Assembly: GCA_020746995.1 (NCBI GenBank)
Contig: JAGPXD010000003.1
Span: 5,146,001-5,210,000 of the forward strand
Reading direction: 5' to 3'
Length of the DNA stretch: 64,000 nucleotides
Source of the DNA: Plectosphaerella cucumerina
Lineage: Eukaryota > Ascomycota > Sordariomycetes > Glomerellales > Plectosphaerellaceae
Under the pieces are notes generated by a model that saw only the letters and a list, made by a program, of their open reading frames with translations, did not search any database and was not told where the DNA came from. The position numbers were made by a program, and so were the translations under genes. This document shows, piece by piece, positions 53,710 to 62,935 of this stretch (within the stretch, counting starts at the first letter, position 1; each line of letters opens with the position of its first letter).

Positions 53710-55616
53710 TTAGTCCTGCTCCCGCACAGACGTCTTCTCGCTGACGTCGACTGACACGTTCATCCCGCTCATGGCTCTGAGCAGGCCGACTTCTTCCTGC
53801 ACGGCCGCCAGCTCGGCCAAGTCCTCAGTGCTCGACTTTGATCTGCACACATGTTAGTAAGGTCACCAGATCTACGGTCGACTTCACAACGTACCCAAAC
53901 ACCTGGTCCATCTCCTCGAGGGTCTTGCCCTTGGTCTCCGGAACGAAGAAGTACACGAACACCATTCCCGCAGCCAGCCAGCCGGCGAAGAAGACGTACA
54001 TGCCCCAAGAAATCGACTCGAGCATACGAGGGGTGACGAGAGCAATCACAAAACTGAGCATCCATTGTGTCGACGCGCCGATGGAGGTGCCCTTTGCGCG
54101 GATGGAGAGCGAGAAGACTTCGGCAATGAGAGTCCACGACACGGGACCCCAGGAGTAGGCAAAGTTGATGATGTACAGCCAGATCATCACGACACAGCCC
54201 CAGCCGGCGGCGGCGTGGGTGACCCAGTCGTGCTGGAACTGGGAGACGAGGATGGCGAGGATGATCATCGTGGTCATCATGCCGATGGATCCGCAGTAGA
54301 GGAGGGGCTTGCGGCCGACGCGGTCGATGACAAGGACGGCGGGGATGGTGGTGAGGACGTTGAGGACACCTGTGATGCCGGTGGCGAGGAGAGAGGTGGT
54401 GCTGTTGGTGAGGCCGAGGGAGCGGAAGATGATGGGGGTGTAATAGATGACTGGGGTGGTTAGCGATGATAGCAGAGAGCTCCTGTTAGGAGGACTTACC
54501 TCCATCGATGCCACTGAACTGCTGGAAGAACATGACAAGTGAAGCAATGGCAACACGCTTGAAGGCATCCTTCGTCCGGAAAATCTGCGCATACTGTCCT
54601 AACTCCTGCAGCCAGCGGTTCGACTCCCACTTGTCGGCGAGTCCAGGGAAGTTCTTCCGGAAGACGCGTTTCTCAAAGATACACTCAGCCTGGATCTCAA
54701 GCAGCTCGATTTGAATAAGCTGGTCGGTGGGATCGGCTCCGCGAAGGCGTGCGAGGGACTTGACTGCGTCGTCGATGCGGCCCTGCTTGACAAGCCAGCG
54801 AGGGGAGTAGGGGAGGAACCAGATGCCGATCGCGAGGATGATAGCGGGAATGCCCTGGATGACGAGAGGGAGGCGCCAAGCCCAGTCGGATTGGCCTTCG
54901 CCGGTGCCGCCGATGTAGTTCGTGCCGTAGGTGATCCAGTAGGCAATCATGATTCCGATCGTGATAGCGAGCTGCTGCATGGCGATGAGCAGGCCTCGAA
55001 TCTCGGGGGGTGCGAGTTCGGCGTTGTAGAGGGGGCTGCAAGCAACATGTCAGAGGATGAAGATATCCTGATGCAGGAAGTAGACTCACCCAGCCGCGGA
55101 CAAGGCACCAACACCGATACCCGTGAAGAAGCGACCAGCGTAGAGGTATGCGCCCGTGCTGGCGCCAGCGGTCAGGTACGTGCCGAGGATGACCCAGAGG
55201 CAGCATCCGAAGATTGTGCGCTTGCGGGAGAGGACTTCGCAGGTGACGCCGGAGACGAGGGCGCCAGCCCAGCCGGAGAGCTGGAGGATGGCGGTGAGCC
55301 AACCCTGGGCGCCGGCGTCGTTGGCGATCTCGGGGAACCGGCGGCCGAAGGAGTGCATGACGAAGGCCTGGCCGAGGACGGCCTGCTGGTAGCCGAAGAT
55401 GAGGCCGCCCTGAGTGCAGACGGGTTAGAGGGTGTTGGCAGAAGACTCGGGGTTAGAAGGACGCACCAGGGAGGCGAAGAGGGCGATGTAGAGGATGCGA
55501 GGGTCTTTCCAGAGGCCGCGGAGGCCGCCGACGTAGTTTCCGGCATTGGCTCGGGCGAGGGTGGCCGCGCCGATGATGGCGGCTTCGGGGCCGGGGCCGG
55601 TCATGGTGGTGGTCAT
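53710..55616 (-). CDS. MFS sugar transporter
   Basis: Five exons, 55616-55467, 55409-55090, 55035-54500, 54450-53895 and 53842-53710, give 564 residues. All introns are 49-58 bases, GT-AG, with CTAAC or CTGAC branch points. Twelve helices are expected. Sugar-porter signatures are GLIFGYQQAVLGQ in helix 1, LYNAELAPPEIRG (the family's PxxxR region), YSPRWLVKQGR, FFQQFSGIDGVIYYTPIIF in helix 7, DRVGRKPLL and the late PETKGKTLEEMD. The C-terminal tail (about 45 residues) is hydrophilic. The next genes upstream are an LRA1-like sugar dehydrogenase, a regulator and a sugar lactonase, so it probably imports the sugar they oxidise. Confidence 0.93.
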
Positions 55617-56262
55617 GTCGGGGGTGATTGTAGGAGAGGAGATGGGAGGTGAAGGCTGAGGGTGTCGAGAGGTTGATGGACGTGATCGGCCTGTCGTTAT
55701 ATGTCCCTCTCGCATCTGGGGAGGACGTGATTTCCCCAGGTCATGGTCACCCGCATGCACCCCAGACTTGGAAGTTGGACGTCGGAGGGAGGCCGGGTTG
55801 CGACGGAGGTGCTCCTCGGTGCGTTCCCTCGTGGCGAGGGGGTGGGGGCGTGGAGAGAACTGCGGGGGAGGCTTGCGGGGTGCGCCAGGGGAAAGTTGGA
55901 GGAAGAGGGCAGGGAGATGGGATGCTGAGGAGAGATGAGGGATGATGATGGCACCACTCGAGTCAGAGACCCGGGGGCGGGGACAACACGGAGACGGGCC
56001 AACGGGGCGGCACGGGGGCATGAACTGGGGATGGGCTTGAGGCTCGGAATAGTCGGGTATTTCCGTAGGTCGGAGGCCGAGCTTGCCAGAGGAAGTACGT
56101 CGGTTCAGTGGTAGCCCTGGAGGAGAGAGGGAGAGGTCCGGGAATAGGGGCAAATAGGTCGAGAAGGTCAGAGGCTCACATCAGCCATCACGACTTGCCA
56201 AGTCCACAGAGCATGCAATGTATAAGATGCAGATATTGCTTGTTTTACAACCATTACTTCCC
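55617..56262. promoter_or_regulatory. Sugar transporter promoter
   Basis: This 646-base gap lies upstream of the transporter (minus strand) and after the dehydrogenase stop. It carries GTGCTCCTCGGTGC at 55809-55822, a 14-base word shared with the lactonase promoter, and the inverted repeat CCCTCG-TGG-CGAGGG at 55826-55840. Confidence 0.6.
55826..55840. promoter_or_regulatory. Inverted repeat CCCTCG-N3-CGAGGG, candidate Zn2Cys6 site
   Basis: Six-base arms are perfectly inverted around a 3-base spacer. The left arm is part of TCCCTCG, the reverse complement of the CGAGGGA word found in the other promoters of this cluster. It lies about 210 bases upstream of the transporter ATG. Confidence 0.55.
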
Positions 56263-57123
56263 CTACTGCAAATGCACATACATCCCTCCATCCACCAAAA
56301 CCTGCGACCCCGTCATCCACCCACTCATCTCCTCACTCCCAAGGAACACCGCCGGCCCCGCAATATCACTCGGCTTGCCAACATCCATGGGGATCCTCTG
56401 GCGGAGATACTCCCTCTTAACCGGGTTCGCCATGTCCTCATCCGCCAGTTGCGTGTGCACCGTTCCCGGCAAGATGGCGTTGCAACGGATACGGTGCTTG
56501 GCGAGGGCGATTGCCATGGACTGGATCATAGAAAGGACGGCGGCTTTTGTGGGCGTGTAATGCGTCTGCAGACCGCCACCCTGGAGGGCGCTGATGGATG
56601 AGATGCCGATGATGGCGCCGCCGCGGCCCTGGGAGACCATCTGACGGGCTGCGGCCTGGCATGAGTAGAAGGCGCCGTTGACGTTGACATTTAACGTGCG
56701 GTCGAACTGTTCTTTCTCGAGGCTGGGACATGTCAGTAGAGTGACTTTTGGAGAGGATGATGCTTCCTACCTCAGAAACTCGGCTGGCTTGAAGATGCCT
56801 GCGTTGGCGACGAAAATGTCCAGCCCTCCATACGTCCCCGCAGCCTTCTCGACGAAACCCTGGCAAGCCTCTGGGTCGGTAATGTCGCCTACAACGTCGA
56901 TCAACCGGCCGGCCGGGACGTCCTTGGGTCCCTCGCGCGCGATGGCCTCGGCCTCAGCATGCAGGCTGGCGCGGTGCTTCTCATCCGAGGGCAGCCCAAG
57001 ATGGTTAACGGCAACATTTGCGCCCTGGCGAATGTACTCCAGGGCGATGGCGCGACCAATGCCCGTGGTACCGCCAGTAATGCAGGCCGTCTTGCCGCGG
57101 AGGATTCTCCAGGGGGTCGTCAT
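56263..57123 (-). CDS. LRA1: LRA1-like SDR, probable L-rhamnose-1-dehydrogenase
   Basis: Exons 57123-56771 and 56722-56263 (48-base GTAGGA...TCCCAG intron) give 270 residues. It is a classical SDR: cofactor motif TGGTTGIG at 16-23, NAG at 107-109, catalytic Ser160, Tyr173 and Lys177 in THYTPTKAA, ending LVDGGMYVHLQ. From memory of yeast L-rhamnose-1-dehydrogenase, agreement is high across the whole length (GKxxxITGGxTGIGRAIAxE, VNHL, GGxIIGISSISALxGG, IRCNAILPGT, DIAGPAxFL), so I assign an NAD(P)-dependent aldose 1-dehydrogenase, likely acting on L-rhamnose or a similar 6-deoxy sugar. The product would be a 1,4-lactone, the substrate type of the SMP-30 protein nearby. It is divergent from the Zn2Cys6 regulator. 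Confidence 0.9.
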
Positions 57124-57442
57124 GTTGATGTGGTGGTGGTGGATGGTCTTGGGATGAGGCTCACCTCTCCGTCTCGGCGGGAATCTTTAGGGCGCATGCT
57201 TTAAGGGAATGTCACTGTGGAGAGCTTCCCGAGACTCCTCCCGAATCCCCCAAAGTCCCCATCCTGACTAGCTAGCGCTGCTCGTCTCGAGGGAAAGTTC
57301 CTTGGCGCACGTCGATCGGCCTCCGCTCCGATCGCGTCGGCTCGAGGGAATGGTGAGACTGTGGGCATCTTATGATGCTGGTGCCCTGGCGATGTTGCCC
57401 TGGTGCCGGCGGTGATTCCCTCGCCTCGTACACATCTCCAGC
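57124..57442. promoter_or_regulatory. Divergent promoter, dehydrogenase and regulator
   Basis: A 319-base gap carrying three CGAGGGA half-sites (57288-57294, 57343-57349 and, inverted, 57417-57423). The 15-base word GCTCGTCTCGAGGGA at 57280-57294 recurs exactly in the lactonase promoter. Confidence 0.65.
57280..57294. promoter_or_regulatory. 15-base shared promoter word with CGAGGGA core
   Basis: GCTCGTCTCGAGGGA is identical to 59641-59655 in the lactonase promoter. A related GGCTCGAGGGAA lies 50-60 bases further on at 57339-57350. Confidence 0.6.
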
Positions 57443-59540
57443 ATGACGACACCCAGCGAGAGCGCCGGCCAGCGATATTACACTCGGAACCGGTTGAGCA
57501 GGGGCAATGGCCTGCGAAAGACGACTGGATGGTGGGTTCAAGTTTATGGCAGAAGGAGAGCAAGCCGCTGACCGCCCAGTTTGACCTGCCGCCGCAGACA
57601 TGTGCGCTGCGACGAGGCCAAGCCAGTCTGCGCCAACTGCGAGCGCTTGCGGCAGGACTGCACATATCCCTCGCCCTCGGCCAGACCCAGCACACGGCGG
57701 GGGACTCGGTCTGAGAAGTCACCAACGGTTGAGCCGTCGTCGGCCTCATCTACAGTCTGCGAGGAGCAAACGGAAGGTCAGACAGATGGCCAGACGGAGG
57801 ACCACGTCGACAACCAGTCCCAGGTGCAGCCTGAAGCACAATCCGCAATCCAACCCCCCTACCCAGTCACAGCACCAGTCGATGGCCCCGACGACCAGAC
57901 ATGGGCCGTCGACACGTACAGCCCCTTCGCAGGCGGCCACGACGACCTCGCATCCAGCCAAGCAGACATCACAGGCCCAACCTCCGCTCCTCCAGACTGG
58001 GCCATCGCCGCGCCAACAGTCGCCTCAGGCCTCAACGTCGACACGGCCACCGCCCTCTGGGCCGAGCTCCTCCTGCAAGACGCCGCGCTCCAAGATGCGA
58101 CCCGGTTCGGCGAGGCGGCCGACGCGGACATCTTCGCCAAGGCGGGCGCGCAGGCGCAGGCGCAGCAGCTTGCCGTCGCCCAATCCCCATTGCAGTTCCA
58201 ACACTTCTACACAGAAGTGTGGCAGTCGGGCACGACGCTCGAGCTGGCGCCGCATGAGCACCAGCTGTTCCAGAACTTTGTGCATAATCTGAGCCGATGG
58301 GTGAGTGAGCCGAAGGTGCATGCGGACATGGCTGACGCAGGACACGAACAGATGGACTTTTTCGCCCCCCTTCGGCCGTTTGGCACCCTCATCCCCCGGC
58401 TGGCAGTGAGTCCCCTACAGCCCCTGACGCAACCGTGCTGACTAGCAGATGCGCAACGTCGGCCTCCTCAACGCCATCCTCGCCCTCTCCGTGCGCCACC
58501 TCTCCCTCAACCGTCGCTTCCAGCGCGCCTCGGAACAAGCCCAAGAGCCCGTTGACGCTCTCCCTCACTACTTCAAGACCCTCCACTACATCCAAGAGGC
58601 CATGCAGCACGACTCGTACAAGAACAGCCAGGAACTCCTCGCCACGGCCTCGATCGTCTCGGCCTATGAAATGCTCGACGGCAGCCGTCGCGACTGGGAG
58701 AGACATCTCCAGGGCCTCTTCTGTATTCAGCGCTCGCAGACCATCCACGGCGACTCGGGCGGGCTCAAGGGCGCCGTGTGGTGGGCGTGGCTGTGCCAAG
58801 ACGTTTGGGCTGCGTTCCGCGAGGGACGGCGGCCGCTGACGTTCTGGAGGCCTGACAGGGTCGTGGGTGAGTTGGCGCCGCATGAGATGGCTGCCAGGGC
58901 TGTTTATCTATTCGCCCAGGCTGTGGCATTTTGTTCAAAAGATGATGTCGCACGGGGCCAGGCTGCGCCGTTGAGGAGGATCGCGCAGGCGGATGCGTTG
59001 AGGGCGAGGCTTGAGGAGTGGCGGTCGCATCTGGGGTTGGAGTTTGAACCGATCCCGCAGGATACGTTGGCGCATGGGGTTTTCGAGCCCATATGGATTC
59101 ATCCCCCGTCGCATGGTGAGTTGGGATGAAGCGTTGACGTGGTGTGATGCTGACTTTTGTAGCTGTGGCGCTGCAGATGTATTACTGCTCGCATATCCTG
59201 CTGTTGCTGCATCGTCCGGCGCTGGGCGGGCTGGATGTGTACAATGCGCAGAGAAGGGAGCTGGTGAGCTGTCGGAACAAGATCTGCGGTATTGGCATGG
59301 CGACGATTGATGACCCGTCGAGTGTTATGTGCTCGCAGGCGCTGTATATCGGTGAGTGCTTCGAGCCTTGCTGCTGGGACGTGTGCTGACGATAATGATG
59401 CAGCTGGGATGACGCTGGAGAACCAGGCTCAGAGAAATCTTGTCGTCGACATGCTGGATGCGTGCTGGCAGCGGGCGGGGTGGCCTTTGAGGTCACTGGG
59501 GGATGAGCTGAAATTACGGTGGCAGTCTGGGTCGGAGTAG
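57443..59540 (+). CDS. Zn2Cys6 regulator of the sugar cluster
   Basis: Five exons, 57443-57531, 57580-58405, 58449-59115, 59163-59351 and 59404-59540, give 635 residues. The zinc cluster Cys are at 30, 33, 40, 47, 50 and 57 (CLTCRRRHVRC, CANC, QDC); Cys30 is formed across the first splice junction (TG|T), which confirms that intron. A Pro/Gln-rich linker (60-180) precedes the fungal-specific regulatory domain (PF11951 type: FQHFYTEVWQSGTTLELAPHEHQLF, RNVGLLNAILALSVRHLSL, AYEMLDGSRRDWERHLQG). It lies between the dehydrogenase (divergent) and the lactonase (co-directional, 140 bases on), so it is the natural regulator of the cluster and may control itself through the CGAGGGA sites. Confidence 0.92.
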
Positions 59541-59680
59541 CGGCTGGGCTCCTTCAGGGGGGCTCCAGCTACGACTCGGGTCCAGGGTGCTTCAGTGCTC
59601 CTCGGTGCTGATCCTCCACTTCCTCCGGGGCCGAGGCGCCGCTCGTCTCGAGGGATGCGGACCCATCCCCGATCATCACC
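59541..59680. promoter_or_regulatory. Compact lactonase promoter with two shared words
   Basis: This 140-base gap holds GTGCTCCTCGGTGC (59595-59608), also found in the transporter promoter, and GCTCGTCTCGAGGGA (59641-59655), also found in the dehydrogenase/regulator promoter. Confidence 0.65.
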
Positions 59681-60885
59681 ATGACCTCCGAGCCGCCGCC
59701 CCGGCATGGATCGCAATATCAGAAACCCCAGGACATTGTTCCAAGCAGCCTGGCACCCTTCAGACAATACCACCTGTCCAAAATGACCCTCCACGTCGAC
59801 CCCGACACGGACTCGTCGTCCACGTTGTCATCCTCCTCATCCGACTCCATGTCCTCCTTCCGCACCCACCACCCGGCCTTCCACCGCGTCGTCGGCCCAA
59901 ATCCCACCCTCGATCTCCTCCTCACCCACGAAGTATATCCCTTCGCCCATGAAGCGGGCGTCTTCTTCCCCTCTACCCGGGAGCTCTTCATCACCAGCAA
60001 TCGTGTTCACGACAAACAAGGCGCCCAGTCCGTCCATATCACCCGTGTCACCCTCGATATTGACGATGCCTCCCCATCTCGCCATGAAATCTCCCCAAAC
60101 GCCATCCACATGGCCAACGGCGGCGTCAACTATCGCTCCGACAACATCCTCTTCTGCGCTCAAGGCTCCGCCACTTCCCCAGCAGGCCTGTACACCATGT
60201 CCCGCGCCGCGCCGCACGGTGTCGAGCCTCTCCTCACGAGCTTGCATGGCGTCCCCTTCAACTCGCTCAACGATGTCGTCGTCGCCGCCGATGGATCGAT
60301 CTGGTTCACGGATCCCCCGTACGGCGCGGAGCAGGGGTACCGCCCGCCGCCGGCGCTGCCGCCACATGTCTACCGCTTCGATCCGGCAACGGGCGCCGTG
60401 CGAGCCGTGGCAGATGGCCTGGGCCACCCGAACGGACTCTGCTTCTCGCCTGACGAGAGAGTGCTATACGTCACAGATACAGACAAGGTGCACGGCAGTG
60501 GCGCGTGTCGCTTCACGAGGCCATCGTCCATGTGAGTCTTCCCCTCCCTCTCCCTGGGAGCACTGTTAACGACGACAGCTACGCATTTGACGTCCAGCAC
60601 CACCACGGCCAGCCGTTCCTCTGCAACCGCCGGCTCTTCGCCTACGCGGAGGTCGGCATCCCGGACGGCATCAAGTGCGACGCAGAGGGAAACGTCTACA
60701 GCGGCTGCGGCGACGGCGTCCACGTCTGGTCACCCGGCGGCGTGCTCCTCGGTCGCATCTTGGTGCCTGGAGGCGCGGCGAACTTTTGCTTCGGCGCGGG
60801 AGGGGAGATGTACATTCTCAACGAACACCGGCTGTGGAAGGCGAAGCTGGACCCGGGGGTCAGAGGTGCCCTTCTGGGGGTGTAG
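59681..60885 (+). CDS. SMP-30/gluconolactonase family sugar lactonase
   Basis: Exons 59681-60531 and 60579-60885 (47-base GTGAGT...CGACAG intron) give 385 residues. SMP-30 proteins are six-bladed propellers with one divalent metal that open sugar lactones. Metal-site candidates are Glu91 (FAHEAGVFF), the Asn of SLNDVVV near 197, Asn250 (GHPNGLCFSPD) and the Asp of LYVTDTD near 266; WFTDPPYG is a blade hallmark. No signal peptide is seen, so it is intracellular. In the proposed pathway it hydrolyses the lactone made by the LRA1-like dehydrogenase. A later ATG at 59783 (MTLHVDPDTD) would put the shared regulatory words 130-190 bases upstream instead of 26-86 and may be the true start. Confidence 0.9.
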
Positions 60886-61003
60886 CTGCACTGCCCGTGT
60901 CACGTAAGGCATGTCAGATACATGGTCTGGTGTTGTAATTGGCATTGGCATTGGTATTAAGTAGTCATACAGGTCATCAATCATCAGCCCTATTGCCTTT
61001 TCC

Positions 61004-62935
61004 TCAGCTCTTGCCCGTCACCGCCCCCACGGCCAGCGCCTCGATGCGCCCTGCGTACAGCCTCATGACATGGCACACCGGATCTCCCCAGACCACGTCG
61101 CGGAGCTGCTCGTCCGTCACAGTCTGCGCGACGACACCCTCCTTCAGCCTGTCCTCGACGGTCCTCCGCGCCGCTGTGCCCCTGGCGCTGCTGCGCAGCA
61201 CCACGATGCGTCCTGGCGAGCTGAGTGACGAAGGGGGAACCTTCCACACCGGACCCCTCCGTCTCTTCTCCCTCCTCTCCTTGCGGGCCTGCTCGTCTTC
61301 TTCGTTAGGCTTATCAGCCCCCTCGGCGAAGCGAACCACCGACTTTTTCTCCCTGACAGCCCCTCCGGCAGGCAGCTTGACCGTCTCGCTGCCCTTTCTG
61401 CCCTTTTCGCGCTCGAACCTCGGCTCATCCCGCTTCTCCCTCCGCTTCCTCTCCGTCTCCCGCCGCTTCGGCGCCGGGCTCGCAAACAGCTCCAGCAAAC
61501 TCTTGACATACGCCTTGTCAGCCCTCGCGACTGGGTCTCCTTCGTTGAGGAAGCTGAGGAACAGGCTCTTCGCCAGCTCGGGTCGTGTCGGCTTTTGCAG
61601 AGGCCGCCTGCTGACAGGCGGCGTCCCAAAGACGACGCAGTGCACTCTTTTGAAACACCCCGCTACAGCGTTGAGCTCGCTCGCTGCTTTCCCGGCCACC
61701 TCGGCCAACATGTGGCAGAAGAGCAGGCTCGCGACTGCGCCGCCAGCCGAATGTCCTGTGATGACCAGACTGTAGTTTGCACGTGTAGGGTCTTCCCGCA
61801 GGAGCTGGCGCAGACGACTCGCGACAGGGCGGATCATGCTTCGCGCGACAGATAGGAACCCTGCGTGACAGAGATTGTCCTCATCATCGAGGAAGCCCCT
61901 TGGTGAAGCGGGCGCTGCATTGAGGTTGACAGCCCAATCGGCAAATGTCGCCGTTCCTCGGATTGCGAAGACGATGCAGGACATATGATCCATTGGCACC
62001 GACTTGATGACCATAGCCTTCGTGCCGGTGCGCCAATTTGAAGGGACGTGGGCATCCCGCTCGGCGCCGGAGGGAGGTGCGTAGACTCGCTCAGCATATT
62101 GGGCGGCCAGACAGAGAAGAGGCCATGTCGGCATGTAGAGGCGCAGAGGGGGGAGGTCGCGCGGCAGACGGGAGTTGGCGTAAAGCTCGACCTTTGAGAT
62201 GATGGATGTCGAGGCGGGGGATGAGGCGATGGCGGCGGCCGTGTCGCCTTTGTAGGATTGTTTCTTGCTGCCGTCGCGGCGCTTGGATTTTGTGCTGCTC
62301 GAAGATTTGGATGGCTTCTCGGTGCTTCCGCCTAGACTGAAGAGTTCGCCTTCGTGGCCTTTGTATTTTTCCCGATCGATGGAGGTCATGAGCCGGTCGA
62401 AGCCTGTGGCGAGAATATCGGCGCATGCGGCTGTCTGGTTGAGAAGAAGCGTCGCGTGGGGATGCCAGTCCTCCGTGATAGCGTCAATGTCGGCCAGGTC
62501 GTGCCAAATATTTGTGTCGGTTGGGAGGACGGCGTGAGTGAGGTTGGCGACAGACTGGCTGAATTTGTCTGTGTGGCTCTGGGTTGGTGGTGCCGGGCGG
62601 AAGTACGGCTGATGCTGTTGCTGCTGCTGTGGCCGATGGACGAGCTGCATGTTCGTCTGCTGGCCGACGGACTGGGGCGAGATGTAGTACTGGTTCACCA
62701 CGATGGGTTGAGGCTGGTATTGAAGTTGCTGCTGTTGCTGTCGGCCATAGCCGGGCTGCACGCCAAAGGGAAGAGGTCCCTGGGAGTACCCTGAGGGCTG
62801 TTGCTGCTGCGGTTGAGGTCCATGCATGTGGCCAGGCGCTGTCGGGCAGTACTGAGACTGCGGAGGGGGAGGGTTGCCGTTGTTCACATCGGTCTGGGGC
62901 TTGGTGATCTTCTTGGTCCGGGTGAAGAAGCCCAT
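61004..62935 (-). CDS. Class 3 lipase-like alpha/beta hydrolase
   Basis: An intronless gene of 643 residues from the ATG at 62935 (MGFFTRTKK); the frame is open to an earlier ATG at 63121 that would add 62 residues. The N-terminal third is low complexity, rich in Gln and Pro with several poly-Gln runs. The lipase domain (PF01764 type) covers about 300-480: CIVFAIRGTATFADWAVNL, the nucleophile elbow GHSAGG with Ser396, and FLNEGDPVARADKAYV with the probable acid Asp. After it comes a basic, charged stretch (about 490-580, many Arg/Glu/Lys). A catalytic His may be that in VCHVMRLY near the C terminus. No signal peptide is seen, so it is probably a cytoplasmic diacylglycerol or phospholipid lipase rather than a secreted one. 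Confidence 0.88.
   Translation of the reverse strand: MGFFTRTKKITKPQTDVNNGNPPPPQSQYCPTAPGHMHGPQPQQQQPSGYSQGPLPFGVQPGYGRQQQQQLQYQPQPIVVNQYYISPQSVGQQTNMQLVHRPQQQQQHQPYFRPAPPTQSHTDKFSQSVANLTHAVLPTDTNIWHDLADIDAITEDWHPHATLLLNQTAACADILATGFDRLMTSIDREKYKGHEGELFSLGGSTEKPSKSSSSTKSKRRDGSKKQSYKGDTAAAIASSPASTSIISKVELYANSRLPRDLPPLRLYMPTWPLLCLAAQYAERVYAPPSGAERDAHVPSNWRTGTKAMVIKSVPMDHMSCIVFAIRGTATFADWAVNLNAAPASPRGFLDDEDNLCHAGFLSVARSMIRPVASRLRQLLREDPTRANYSLVITGHSAGGAVASLLFCHMLAEVAGKAASELNAVAGCFKRVHCVVFGTPPVSRRPLQKPTRPELAKSLFLSFLNEGDPVARADKAYVKSLLELFASPAPKRRETERKRREKRDEPRFEREKGRKGSETVKLPAGGAVREKKSVVRFAEGADKPNEEDEQARKERREKRRRGPVWKVPPSSLSSPGRIVVLRSSARGTAARRTVEDRLKEGVVAQTVTDEQLRDVVWGDPVCHVMRLYAGRIEALAVGAVTGKS

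Noticed and set aside
54711..55652. A 313-codon frame antisense to the sugar transporter
   Set aside because: It crosses several confirmed introns of the transporter without any signal of its own.
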